Assembly (NCBI GenBank): GCA_946811695.1
Contig: OX328123.1
Coordinates: forward strand, 47,328,253-47,392,252
Source: Gonocerus acuteangulatus
Taxonomy: Eukaryota; Arthropoda; Insecta; Hemiptera; Coreidae
DNA: 64,000 nt
Direction: 5' to 3'
Positions 9,644 to 21,412 of this stretch are shown here, one piece after another. Both the position numbers and the translations under genes were made by a program. Below the pieces are notes generated by a model. It had not been told where the DNA came from. It worked only from the letters and a program-made list of their open reading frames with translations, and searched no databases. How positions within the stretch are numbered: position 1 is the first letter of the stretch; the number at the start of each line of letters is the position of its first letter.

Positions 9644-12600
9644 ATGATCATAGCACAATGGAATATAAATGGTTTATTTTCCCACCGCGCTGAGTTAGAA
9701 TACTTCATAAAGCAGACCCATTCATCCGTCGTATGTATTCAGGAAACACACCTTAATCCAAAATTTCCATTCAACTTTCGAAATCATACAATTTACCGGA
9801 ATGACTTAACTGGTGGAATACGATCGTGTGGAGGTGTTTGTATTTTAGTTCACAATGATGTACCGAGTGAGACTATAGTTGTTAACTCAAATCTACAGGT
9901 TGTAGCCGCTAGAATCTATTCGCCATTTCCTATAAGTCTATGCAGTATTTACCTTCCGCCTGGCAGCGATTTTACAGTCGATGAATTGAGAAATGTATGT
10001 TCTCAATTACCCCCACCTTTATTGATATTAGGTGATTTTAACACAAAATCAGAATCCTGGGGGAATAGTGTCACTGATAATAGAGGTAGAAAGATTGAAT
10101 ATTTTCTGGACCAATATAATCTAGTGTTAATTAATGATCTGTCTCCAACTTACTTCTGTCCTAGGACGGGCAATACTTCTAGCATAGACTTGAGTATAGT
10201 TTCTCCTTCCACAGCCCCGAGACTGAAATAGATAACCCTAGATGACACCCATGGGAGTGATCATTTCCCAATAGTTATTGAGATTTTAGGAAGAAATAAT
10301 AATAATAGTAACAATAATCATACAGAAAGTAATAATAATCATGATGTAATTTATAAATGGAATCTTGCATCCCCTGACTGGAGTAAATTTGAAAATATTG
10401 CAAATCTATCAGATATATGCCTTGAGGAAGAAGATGTAAACACTCTAATCTCTAAATTAAATAACATTATCATTTCTGCTGCTAACGAGTCAATTCCCAA
10501 ATCTAAATTAATTCCAAACAAAAACAAATCAGTCCCATGGTGGTCTGAAAAATGCCGACTAGCCGTAAAAAATAGGAAAAAAGCTCTGCGTAACTTTAGA
10601 AAAAACCCCTCTACCAATACACTAGAGTTATATAACTCTGCTAGAAAACATGCGCGTTATATAATTAAAACTGAAAAGAAACGCTCGTGGAGGGAATTTG
10701 TTTCTACAATTAATATCCATACTCCAGCTAAAGAAATATGGAATGCTGTGAGGAGAATTTGTGGCATTAAATGTAGTTCTTCACCGCAGATTATTAAAAG
10801 AGACAATCAAATTATAACTGATAAAAAAGAATTAGCAAATTTATTTGGAAACTTTTTCGCAAGTACTTCTTTTGACTCAAACTATTCCCCTAATTTCATC
10901 CAAAAGAAAAATCAGATTGAAGCCTTCCTGTTTATTATTGAAAATTACCCTTTAAATCCCTTAAACCTTCCTTTCTCGTACGATGAATTACAGATAGCCC
11001 TAAATTCAAGAAAAGACACCTCTCCTGGTCCACACAATATAAATGTTCAAATGTACAAACATTTAAATAATGAAAATAAAGTAATACTTTTGAAAATAAT
11101 TAATAACATTTTCAATACCGGTACCTTTCCTGAAATATGGCGACTAGCAACTATTATTCCTATCTGCAAAAAAGATAGAGCACCCGGAGAGTTAAAAAAT
11201 TACCCGCCCATATCTCTCACCTGCTCACTTTGCAAAATCCTTGAAAAATTAGTTTGCAATAGACTCGACTGGTTTTTTGAACATAATAGTATCTTTTATA
11301 AACGGCAAAGTGGATTTAGAAAGGGACGCAGTACTCAGGATAACCTGGTAAATCTTGAAACCAAAGTATTAGATGCATTTAAAAACAAAGAAAAAGTACT
11401 CAGTGTTTTCCTCGACTTAGAGTGTGCATTTGGTATGACCTGGCGTAGAAATATTCTTAATACCGCCAGGGAAATAGGAATAAATGGATGTCGTTTATTG
11501 CAAACCTTCTGAAATCCAGAAAATTTAAGGTGAGAATTGGCTCTGTGTTTTCTAACATCTTCTCCCAGGACAATGGAGTTGTTCAGGAGGGTGTCTTGAG
11601 TGCAAAACTCTTTATTTTTTCTCTACTCAGATTCCCAAACAATTTTGCCTAACAACATTAGTACCATGTTTTTCGCAGACGACATAACTATTACAGCCCA
11701 CTCTAAAAATGTAAGTACTCTTTACGAGAATATGCAAGAAGCACTGGATAAAATAAGCTCATGGATTATGGACCATGGTTTTAGAATTTCAGTCCATAAA
11801 TCAAAATGTTTACTATTTTGTAAAGGGCAGCCAAATTCAGTACCTAATTTATATCTAAGCGGCGAACTCATACAACTAACAAATCATTTTAAATATCTTG
11901 GCCTAACATTTGATAAGACTCTGTCATGGATCAAACACATAAAATCCCTTAAAGCTAATTGTCAGAGGTCCTTGAACCTTCTCAGACTCCTTAGTAATTC
12001 AAAATGGGGGTCTGATAGGACCAGTATGCTCATGCTGTACCGAGCTTTAATAAGATCTAGATTGGAATATGGTTGTGTGGCATTCGGATCGGCTAGCCCA
12101 CGAATCATTCAAATGCTGAATCCTATACAACATACAGGACTTAGAATCGCTTTAGGGGCTTTCAGATCTAGTCCCGGGCCTAGTGTTATTGTTGAAGCGG
12201 GAGAGCTACCTCTTAGTGTAAGAAGAAAACAACTTTCCACTAAGTTATATTTAAAAATTAAATCCAATTTTAATCACCCTTTACATCATGTAATTTCGCA
12301 AGATACGTGGAATCAATTTTACACAACAATAGATACTAAGACTCCTTTCCCTGTATGCGCACAAGCTCTACTCAATCATATTAACATTAATAGCATTAAA
12401 ATCCAGCCTTCTGCATTTTCCTCTTATCCTCCATGGCTACTTGCTAAACCTCAGCTCAATCTATTTCTCACTAAACACATTAAAAAAGAATCTATTCCTG
12501 ACCTATATAATAAAGAATTTAATAAAATCAAAGCTGATCTTCCCGACTCAACTTTCATATTTACCGACGTATACAAGAATGCTGAAGGTGCAGGAGCTGG

Positions 12601-13360
12601 TATACTCTGTCAAGACCGCCAGTACATGTTTTCCCTCTCCCCACTCTGCTCTAGTTTTACTGCTGAACTCCTAGCAATTTACAAAGCCCTATGTGTCTTT
12701 GTATCTCCCTCTCCATCCATTGTCATATGTACCGATTCGCTCTCCTCATTACAAGCTATTCAAAATTTTTACACTAATAATTCTCTTCTAATTGATATAT
12801 TAAATGAAATTAACGAATGTAGAAGAAAAGCCCAGAGAGTTATTTTAGTCTGGATACCTGGTCATTGTGGCATTAAAGAAAATGTAAAAGTTGATAAAAT
12901 TGCAAAACATGCTATTCTTAAAGGTATAACATATTCACAAGTCCCATTCTCTGACCTTAACCCTATAGTGAAAAATAAAGCGTATGACTTATGGTATGAG
13001 GAGTGGAACAGCACGGAACTTGGTGAAAAGTTGCGGGAAATAAAGAGTGAAGTATGCAGCTGGAAATGTTCAATCCATGAGAGCAGGCGTGAAGAGGTTA
13101 TTTTAAGTAGATTAAGAATTGGGCATTGTAAACTCACACATGGTTACCTGATGGAAGGGGAGTCTGAACCTCCTCTATGTTCAACTTGTAATGCCCGTCT
13201 TACAATAAAACATATTTTCACATAGTGTATTCGATACAGTGAAGAAAGAGAAAGGCTCGGTCTTCCCACTGACATGCGAGAAATATTTGGTAAAGGTTCT
13301 GAATACATAGATGCAATATTTACTTTCTTAAATAATATGTCCTTGGCATATAAAATTTAA
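9644..13360 (+). pseudogene. I-clade LINE ORF2: endonuclease, reverse transcriptase, RNase H; inactivated
   Basis: All major segments lie in one frame. The endonuclease comes first: QWNINGLF, then the catalytic QETHL, then GDFN, then SDHFPI. A TAG at 10229-10231 falls just before SDHFPI and likely replaces a Trp codon. The RT follows, with motif A as FLDLECAF (first Asp kept, the usual 'KAFD' lost) and motif C as FADD. Between about 11490 and 11625 the reading shifts by one frame and then returns, so two compensating indels are inferred. RNase H shows TDVY (degraded TDGS), AELLAIYKAL, CTDSLSS and WIPGHCGI. A CX2C...H motif follows. A TAG at 13223-13225 precedes the natural TAA at 13358-13360. 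Nick, prime, copy and RNA-removal functions are therefore all represented but not expressible. Confidence 0.8.
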
Positions 13361-13500
13361 TCTATTTAAAATAATCATCTTTTAGTTGTGTGAGTATTTG
13401 TCTAAGAGAACAAGCAAGCCTATACGTGTAATAATATACGAACATGTTTATAATTGTTGTCTACATAGTAAAGAGTAGAACAACTTTACTTTGTCCATAA

Positions 13501-13866
13501 TATATCTAATATAAAATATCACATAATACAAATAAATTTATTTGAAAAACATAATTTCTTGTCTTACTATTTCTAAGGTTTCATTGAAATATTACAAACA
13601 CCTAGAGATCCCTAGGGATTCTCTCCAAAACAAATTGCAATTTTATAATAATTATTAATAAGCATTATTGATTATTAAATAATATTTCTAAATTCTACCA
13701 TTAACACCTCCCTTGGTCTGGGGGGGCCTGGGGGTGGGTGGTGGCGTGATTGCCAGGTCTCCGGGGGGGGGGGGGGCTGTTGTTGGGGAGTAGGGCTGAC
13801 TTATCCTGGACCCTAGACCCGCTGGGTCCTGCTAGCTCTGGAGATCTGGATGGTGGCACTTACGAG
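13501..13866. other. Left flank of mariner, partly GC-rich
   Basis: From about 13700 the composition switches to G-rich sequence with long G runs, and similarly GC-rich sequence follows the mariner at 15140-15380. The mariner therefore seems to sit inside an older GC-rich repeat. Its 3' edge may be the A-rich stretch near 15375-15393. No coding function was recognised. Confidence 0.4.
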
Positions 13867-13891
13867 GTAAGGTCCATAAGTTTCCGGCCTG
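13867..13891 (+). repeat. Left terminal inverted repeat of mariner
   Basis: 25 bases exactly complementary to 15113-15137. This would be the transposase binding and cleavage site. Confidence 0.85.
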
Positions 13892-14030
13892 TCCTGCTTC
13901 CCCTCCTTCAAACGTGCCGGGACCTGCACGCCTATGCAGGTCCATGCCTGCTCACTCCATATCCATCGCCCGCACTTCCTCAGTCTTGTCAGTCAGTGTC
14001 CAGCCTTGAAGGAAACTCCCCATTTTTACA

Positions 14031-15078
14031 ATGTTCAAACTCGAGTACCGTGCGGTAATTAAATTCTTTTGCAAAGAGGGTCTTACTCCTGCGCAAATTA
14101 AAGAGAGCTTGGATTGTGTATATGGGCAGTCCTCCCCCTCGTATTCCACAGTGAAAGAATGGGCAAAATTATTTAAGTTAGGGAGAGAAAGTCTAGAAGA
14201 TGACCCATGTCCCGGTCGCCCATGGGAAGCTGTCACTTCTGAAACAATCCAACTTGTGGAATCTGAATTGCTGTCTGACCGGCGACTAAAAACCAAGAAA
14301 ATAGCAGCGAGGTTAGGGCTTTCAATACCAAGTGTTTTGAGGATCATCAAAGAACATTTGCATATGAACAAGGTTAGTGCAAGATGGGTTCCAAAAATTC
14401 TTTCAGCTGCTCAAAAACAGGAACGAGTTCACTGCTGCAATGAATTTTTACGCGAGTATAATGCCGACCCAAGGAATTTTTTGGACTCGATTGTAACTGG
14501 GGATGAGACAATGGTTCTATATTATGACCCACTCAGAAAAAGAGAGTCCATGGAATGTAGAAGACCAGAAGAAGCGCCTCCTTTAAAGGCAAAAGTCACG
14601 CAGTCAAGAAAAAATGTAATGGCCAAAATTTTTTGGGACTGTAAAGGAATACTACTGATAGATTTTAAAGAAAGGAATACCACAATGAATGGTGAGTATT
14701 ATGCAGCCCTACTTCACCGGTTACGAGATGCCATTAAAGAGAAGAGGCGAGGGAAGTTAAGCAGAGGTGTCCACCTCCTTCACGACCTCTGTCCACACAG
14801 CATTGATTTCCAAGGCCGCTGTGAAGGACTGTGGATTCCAAGAAATCTCTCATCCACTCTACAGCCCAGACTTGGCCCCTAGCGATTTCTACCTTTTCTG
14901 AAAGTTAAAATCTGACCTTCGTGGAAGGCGATTTAACACCGACGAAGAGCTCCAAGCAGCAGTGGAAGAACATTTTTTTAACAAAGAAGAAAATTATTTT
15001 TTTCATGGTATAGAAATGTTACCAAAGCGTTGTATTAAATGTGTTGAACTTAGAGGAGAATATATTGAAAAACAGTAA
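14031..15078 (+). pseudogene. Mariner transposase, frameshifted
   Basis: The first 284 codons are open. The N-terminal paired-type helix-turn-helix covers roughly residues 1-105 (RAVIKFFCKEGLTPAQIKE, and ARLGLSIPSVLRIIKEHLHM). The linker motif WVPKIL is present, followed by the first catalytic Asp in VTGDETM. The second Asp lies in LLHD near 14783, immediately before a frameshift: the usual HDNAPVH-type block is broken, and the next frame continues TALISKAAVKDCGFQEIS and SPDLAPSDFYLF with the third Asp (DD34D layout). That frame hits a TGA just after FYLF, then runs on to a TAA at 15076-15078. It cannot make a whole enzyme. The ATG is early in the element, where mariner starts are usually found. 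Confidence 0.85.
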
Positions 15079-15112
15079 AACCAGTTTTTTTCTTTCACCT
15101 TTCCTTCTATCC

Positions 15113-15137
15113 CAGGCCGGAAACTTATGGACCTTAC
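15113..15137 (-). repeat. Right terminal inverted repeat of mariner
   Basis: Exact inverted copy of 13867-13891, lying 34 bases after the transposase stop. Confidence 0.85.
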
Positions 15138-15456
15138 TACGTACATGCAGATCTCCGTCAGGAGCTTGGCTATCTTATCTAGATTGCGGATTACTGCTGT
15201 ATTGTCATAGAGGTCCAGATAACACCGGTCCTCTCTCTTGCCTCGGCTCGGGCTGCCCCCTCTCCCTCGCGGGCGTCTGTCTCTCTCCTTGCTGCGCCTC
15301 CCTCCGTCCTGGGTTCTTTTCTCCCTGACCAGGGTACCTCCAAGGCACCAATGACCCCAGTGGTTGCAGTGCCATTAAAAAGAAAAAAAAAATACATTAC
15401 ATTTTCTTTAATTAATTGGCAAGGAAGATAAAAATATTAAATTAAATAAAAATAAG

Positions 15457-15690
15457 GAGGTCCGGTGGCCCTGAGTGTTAAGAATTGAGCACTTAACACT
15501 CCGTGCCAAAGGTCATGGGTTCGATTCCCACTATGGGGTGGTGGCTTTTCTTTAGAAAAAAAGAAAAGGCACCAGCCCTGTCCTGGCTAGAAAACGCTGG
15601 TAACCTATAGATAACCCGCCCAAAATTCGAAGTTAATAATAATGGCCCTTAAAATTTAAACAAATAAATAAATAAAAATAAAATTGACAA
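15457..15690 (+). mobile_element. tRNA-derived SINE, family 2 (best-preserved copy)
   Basis: Complete head and body. It has an A-box-like ggtggccctgagtg, a long variable arm (gagcacttaacactccgtg), a B box at 15517-15530 (gggttcgattccca), the conserved 'gtggcttttctttagaaaa' and 'cctggctagaaaa' body, and a (AAATAAAT)n tail. RNA polymerase III would transcribe it from the internal boxes; a partner LINE must supply reverse transcriptase. It lies just after the GC-rich flank of the mariner. Confidence 0.8.
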
Positions 15691-16411
15691 TGTGATGGGA
15701 TGACAATACTTCTTCTTGAAAGGGACATTATCAGATTTTAGAATCAATAATTAATCAGCTACAAATCCTGCCCACCATATTGGACCCCGGGGGCGGTGGA
15801 AGGTTTGGCTGTTTATAACATTTTTTTTAATGGTGTGACCAGAAATAGTTATAGTTTCAGTTATAAGTGTCTGAAGAGACACCAGAGTGACATGAAAAAT
15901 AATAGGTGTAAATCTGAATTAATTGTGTATTTTTTAATATTGACTTTTCACCAAATATAATTGAATATAATTATATTGATTAATACCTAGTTTTGGAGGA
16001 GAAAGACCTATGGAGCGGAAAGACTTACTGTATAAATAGTCAAAATACTAAAACTTTGACTAGTGTGAATAAATGTCCTTTACCCTCTCTCGTGTCCTAT
16101 AATTTACTTAATACTTATATAGTGGACTGACTGGAGACGAGCTATTTACTTGTTGCTACTTTTCTTTAGCCAGCCTACCCCTGAAATTGATCAACCTTTC
16201 CCAGAATGGATTCTAAACATCCTTTTAATTTATTATTCTTAAGAAACTTCTTATTTACGAAAAACGATACCTTTTTTAATACAATTATTCTCTCCTAAGC
16301 ACAGCTAACATCTTATAATTGATCTTTTTAAGATTTGCTATTCTAAAGGTGACATCTTCTTTACCAACCTTTGCTAGCCATACAGATATTTATTTAAATT
16401 TTAACATCCAT

Positions 16412-16593
16412 TTATTATTAACTAGGAATTTTAGGACGGGTTATCTATAGGTTACCACCCCTTTCTAGCCATAGGGCTGATGCCTTTTCTTTTTCTAAAG
16501 AAAAGCCACCACCCCTAGTGGGAATCGAACCCACGACCTTTGGCTCAAAGTGTTAAGTGCTCACGCCTTAACCCTCACGGCCATCGGGTCTCC
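16412..16593 (-). mobile_element. tRNA-derived SINE, family 2
   Basis: Reverse-strand copy with the B box complement (gtgggaatcgaaccca) near 16518, the variable arm and the body. The head ends at about 16593 and the tail lies to the left at 16400-16430. Confidence 0.8.
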
Positions 16594-17635
16594 ATACAGA
16601 TATGAAGATCTTGGTATTATTATTATTGTTTTCAGGGAATCTTCTAGTTAAAGAAATATACAAATAATTTGATTGTCTAATCTCTCTCAGATGTTGTATC
16701 TCCCTCTGAAATTTCTAATGTAAAAAAAGAAGAATACTTTATTAATTCAAATTACGTAATAAAGTGGGCTGCCCAACTGCAGGGTATGCAGCAGGCTGAT
16801 CCATCTGTTCGGTATTGCTTTCTGATTCATGTTTCATTTTTGAGTGGTGAAAATGTTTCTTTAAAAATAAACAGATTTCAGGAGCACCATTTTTTTACTT
16901 TTTATTTCTTTTCTTTGGGAGTGCCAAAAAGGAAAAACAGTAGATTATGTTCATCTTAAAAAATAAAATTAAAACAAAAATGACATTTGCTTAGTTTTTG
17001 GCTAATTCTATATTTAATAATTAGGAGGACTTTGGTCATTTCTGTTTTATTGTGGAAACCTTCCTTATTTAGCCTTTTCTAATAATTCCAAAATGTTTTC
17101 TATCATGAATCAATTTTAAGATATTCAAATATGTTTAGGTGTTTCGCCTCATTCTCCATTCCATCCATGACTGGGAGATGCCCTGGTCTTCATAATGTAT
17201 CTATTCATTTTCAGAGTGCATTGTTCAGAGGTTGGTACCTTAACTTTGATCAGCAACGAGAAGATAATTCATTATTGCCATGGAAGACAACTCTTCCATT
17301 CACCACCATAGCACTCAACACTAATCTATATAATAACTTGTAGTTTTCTTTATTCTCTATCTAGTATGTCAACTCTTAGTGCTTGAATTCGACTGCCTAA
17401 TTTTTTGACATTGAATACCTGAAAAGTGACCAGCTGTCCCACTCAAATCCAATAATAAATGACGTTAAAATTTAATAAACATAATAATAATCTATAATAA
17501 TATCATTTTTGGAAAAAATGTCAGTTGATGGGTTTCTGAAATAAACGATTCAATTATAAGCAAGCCCAGATTTTATGTAAACGAAAACAAAACAAAAATT
17601 TGAAGTTGCCATGAAAGATCCAATTTTGTTATTTA
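16594..17635. other. Intergenic DNA
   Basis: No supported gene. The short open frame at 17131-17343 shows no domain, splice or composition signal that would support it. Confidence 0.5.
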
Positions 17636-17735
17636 TTTAAATTTTAACGTCCATTATTATTAACTACAAATTTTGGGATGGGTTATCTATAGGTTACCAC
17701 CCTTTTCTAGCCAGGATAGGGCTGATGCCTTTTCT
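17636..17735 (-). mobile_element. tRNA-derived SINE, family 2, 3' half only
   Basis: The tail and body (gggttatctataggttacca, and ggctgatgccttttctttt) match the copy at 16412. The tRNA-like head is missing, and the sequence passes straight into a family H terminus, so the SINE was cut by that insertion or by recombination. Confidence 0.7.
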
Positions 17736-17860
17736 TTTAGCACTTTCCTCCGAAGGAAAGTAGCTATTGAGGTTGGACTCATGACGGAATTTTTGAAAAA
17801 TTTCTTCAAATCTTTATCGATCCTACCTAGTAGACACCGAAAATGACTCCCGTTAAAATT

Positions 17861-17870
17861 TATATATATA

Positions 17871-17926
<56 letters not shown>

Positions 17927-17932
17927 TATATA
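17861..17932. repeat. (TA)n microsatellite within family H
   Basis: About 70 bases of nearly pure TA, at the same relative place as in other family H copies. Confidence 0.9.
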
Positions 17933-17944
17933 TATGTGTCTGTT

Positions 17945-18650
17945 AACACGATAGCGGCCAGAGTTTTTGTTTTTTCGTCACAAAACTTGGTATATAGCAT
18001 TCAATTAGCAAACGATTGAACGAGTTCGTTAACCACCAAAGTCGGTCCACCGGAAGGGGGGGTTTACCCCGAACCCAAAACACTTATTTGACTATGTCAG
18101 CCGTAATATTTGTTATATTTCAACGAAACTTGGTATTCGTAGTGTTAATATAGAGAGAAAAGTGAGATATAAAAACGAACTAAATCGGTTCATTAGAAGG
18201 GGGGGTTTACTCCGGACCCACAATACCAATTCGCCACTACCAGCCGTGATGTTTGGTATATTTCGACGAAACTCGGTATTCGTAGTGCTAATCCACAGGT
18301 AAATATGTGCTGTAAAAATAAACGAAATCGGTTCATTAGGAGGGGGGGTTTACTCCAGACCCACAATACCAATTCGCAACTACCAGCCGTGATTTTTGGT
18401 ATATTTCGACGAAACTCGGTATTCGTAGTGGTAATCTACAGGTAAATATGTGTTGTAAAAAGAAACTAAATCGGTTCATTAGAAGGGGGTGTTTACTCCG
18501 GACCCAAATTCCTAATATACTCATACCGGTCGTAATTTCTGCTGTATTGTAACGAAACGCTGTATACGTCGTGGGTAACTCATGAGAAAGAAGTGTTGTA
18601 AAAATGAGCTGAATCGCTCAATCGGAAAGCGGGGGTTTAATTTGTAATAT
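17945..18650. repeat. 143-bp tandem repeat, about five copies
   Basis: The landmark gtttac/gtttaa recurs at 18062, 18205, 18348, 18491 and 18635, a spacing of 143-144 bases. Shared text includes cgaaactcggtattcgtagt and aatcggttcattag. The outer units are the most diverged and the middle ones the most alike, which is usual for arrays that grow by unequal exchange. Confidence 0.85.
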
Positions 18651-18987
18651 ATTTGAATAGAAAAGCCGGCAGACGTAGGTTCACAAAGCCGCCGCAAGGA
18701 GCGCTTTCTACCACTAGGGTGACTGTATCCTGTTCCTGCGTTAGATCAAAATACGATAATATGAGGATTTTTGTATTTATTACGTAGTGTAGTAGGTACC
18801 ATGTGTAAACATAACTCTGGATGCAAATTAATAATTGATCAGTTACTCATTACAAAATGAGAACTATTCACGTTTTTATTTTATTTATGTAGGATATTTT
18901 AAGCAAATTGTTCTGGAAAGCAGTCTACACTACCCAAATTCTGAGGAAAGTGCTTAGTTATGCAGCTCCTGCGTGACGGACTTTTTT

Positions 18988-19088
18988 CTAAAGGAAAGCC
19001 ACCACCTCATAGTGGGAATCGAACCCACGACCTATGGCACGGAGTGTTAAGTGCTCACGCCTTAACACTCACGGCCACTGGGCCTCCC
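18988..19088 (-). mobile_element. tRNA-derived SINE, family 2, head portion
   Basis: The reverse strand carries the head, variable arm and B box (gtgggaatcgaacccacgac), directly against the T-rich end of the family H copy. The body and tail are missing. Confidence 0.7.
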
Positions 19089-21412
19089 CCCATTTTTATT
19101 AAATTTAGCGTCAAAATAATATAATCATAAACTAAATATTAAGTTCGGTTGTTTTGAACTATTTTATTTAAGTGAAAATGTCCAACTCATGTAAGTTTAA
19201 GCTGAATGATCTTACTTTGTTTCCTTATATTGCTTATCCCTGATTTGGTTTGTAAAGCTTACTACAGGCAATTTTAAAATTTCGACTTAAATATAACAAA
19301 ACCAATACTTTTGGGAAATGGAAATTTTTTACAGAACCCTTTTTGTGGGAAATTTATTATGCATTCAAACTTTCATTTTTCCAAACGAAACCAAAATTGA
19401 AATAGCTTAGTTTTCATAAATGTAGAATATGTTGAAAAATTGTCATAAAATTTGAACGAGCAGGTTTTTTATTGCGTTATGAGTTATGAACCTTTGACAT
19501 TTCTCTTGAGATCTTCACAAACGAACTAACAAAAAGTTTGCATCACTGCGTTCACATCCCTATAAGGAGGGAGGAAACTCGCTGAAAGACTACTCCTTAA
19601 AACTTATAAAAGAAAATTGCTCGCCATTTAGGCTGTGCTTAATGGGGCATATGCTTTCTTTCTGATCCACTGAAATATCCGTAAGGTGCTACATTTTATC
19701 GCTTAGGTGCTTGGGGATCTTGTCCATGAGGTGCTTGGAAGAACCTTTACAGCTACATACTATCTTCGCTTTTCCGAGCAAGTCGAGTGCAAGGACATTC
19801 CGGTCGTGTTTTCTTAGAGTAAGTGCTTTACCTGTTTGTTGAGTCCTTTGACAGTTTTGAACCATTATTCCAGAGGTACATCCAGAGTGAAGCTTAATGC
19901 GTTATTCGGTAATATAGAAAACGAGCATTTAAGGGTCAGCTGTCGCTAACCAGCAAAATGAACCCGAATGAATTCTTTAATGTTACCTATGGTGTTGTAT
20001 AACGCACTAATGTAAGAATCTGTACCTACTAGATACCGAAAATGACCGCCGTTAAAGATTGTTTTATAACCTTATTGTTTTATAAGATTGTTTTATCAAT
20101 ATTTAGTACATGGCAATAAATTGAAACGAAGGAAGCCATGGATAGCGGGTGCTACTCATGTCAAATCTCTTGATTAACATTTTTCAACTCCATGATACAC
20201 TTAGAATTTTCCTCGTCTATCTTTTATTTTATTTATTACAGTAGTTCGTTTTCTTTGTCCTAAAACCAGCTTATGATATCTACCCAATGACGCGATCCGT
20301 ATCTGAACATTAAAAATGTCCACGTTTCAGGAGCCCTTATGTCATAACCTGAATTTGGAACATTTATGAAGCCAAATTATTTCAATATGTTTTCTACTTT
20401 GATTCCCACATCTGTGTTACAAAACTACTTAGTTCACTTATTCGCATGTACAAAATAATAAATAACTTGTTCAGCCCTTAAGCAGTTGCATCTATCACAC
20501 CTTAGAACATAAAATACCAGTTGTCAAATTTTAGTATAAATTATATTTTCATGTCGTATGTTTGGTTAAATATATGAAACGTTAGTATGTCTACTCCTAA
20601 CCCTCAGTTTTAATCTTCATGCTCCAAAGGGAGAGAGGAAAACTTTTAAAATGAATAGAATTAGTGAGGCATTTCCGACATAATTGAGGCCAAATCTCTT
20701 TGACGTGACTGAACCTCATTATCCTGATCAAAAAATATTTACAAAATTCCATGTGATTCACATGCGAAGTATATAGCTATGAAATATTTATTTAAACGCA
20801 CATCCTTGAAAAATATTATAAATGGAACAAATATGCACATATTATTATACTATGTACTTAGCTTTACATAAAATTGATAATAATAACAATAAATAAATAA
20901 CTATAATATGTGCTGTTTATAGACACTAATGTTAGTGTTCCTAAAATTCCTTGACAAGCGTCTTGTTTTGGTTTAAATTAACTATTTATTGATCTAATAG
21001 AAATAATAGAGTTTGCCCAAAAAAGCTATAGAAAATTACAATTGTTCATGTAAAAATGAGACTGTTGAGTCTTTATACTTCTATATTATGAAGGCATAAA
21101 TATATGTAAACGAGTAGGTACTGTAATGCGCAAGATGTAGGCAATGGATTGGGGTGGGGGAAGAAAACAAAAGGAAAAAAAGGGAACCTATTTATTGTAC
21201 TCAAATATATATAATATATTGTAAAAAATATATTATAAAATTTCAAAATATACAAAATTACCAAAATATACAAAAATGTATAAAAATGGACTTAATAATC
21301 ATGATTTTCATTGAATTTCAATTTGAGTATAGAAGATACTGCATGGACTAGAAGTGGCTTGATGAAACTATGATTATACGTTGGTTGTTGTGCTATTGCG
21401 GTTAAGATTGTT
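19089..21412. other. Intergenic DNA downstream of host gene 2
   Basis: No gene is supported. A 36-base relic near 20024-20060 (tagataccgaaaatgacc) matches the part of family H just before its (TA)n tract. A TTTATT at 21191-21196 could be the minus-strand poly(A) signal of host gene 2, about 220 bases past its stop. Confidence 0.5.

Larger units (their letters stand above)
8040..13500 (+). mobile_element. Nearly full-length I-clade LINE with RNase H
   Basis: A 5.4-kb non-LTR retrotransposon laid out as 5' UTR, ORF1 (gag-like, zinc knuckles), about 100 bases of spacer, then ORF2 (apurinic-type endonuclease, reverse transcriptase, RNase H, C-terminal cysteine motif). RNase H after RT, plus the 'RLRIGHCKLTHGYLM' block, places it near the I/Nimb group of arthropods. 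Only a handful of stops and two small frameshifts break it, so it inserted relatively recently compared with the other LINEs here. Both ends are approximate because no target duplication was found. A related fragment lies at 48.2-49.4 kb. Confidence 0.8.
13867..15137 (+). mobile_element. Full-length but inactive mariner element
   Basis: A 1,271-bp element, the usual length for mariner. The termini are a perfect 25-bp inverted repeat at 13867-13891 and 15113-15137, with the core aaggtccataagtttccgg. It encodes one transposase on the plus strand with a frameshift and stops. The expected TA target duplication is not cleanly visible, because the bases next to the arms resemble each other only partly. 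Confidence 0.85.
17736..18986 (+). mobile_element. Repeat family H, variant with 143-bp internal tandem repeats
   Basis: Starts with the terminal hairpin (actttcctccgaaggaaagt) and the block shared with 24364. It continues through a (TA)n tract at 17861-17930 and about five 143-bp tandem repeats, and ends in gcagctcctgcgtgacggac plus a T run. The terminal hairpin, central microsatellite, internal minisatellite and lack of TIRs resemble Drosophila DINE-1/HINE elements, which are mobilised by Helentron rolling-circle enzymes. No protein is encoded. The assignment is by architecture only. Confidence 0.55.

Noticed and set aside
13223..13225. Translational readthrough of the late TAG in the I-clade LINE
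   Set aside because: The same ORF has other stops and frame changes, so a simple dead copy explains it without recoding.
13750..14058. 102-codon frame left of mariner
   Set aside because: It spans G runs, the mariner TIR and the transposase 5' region, so it crosses an element boundary.
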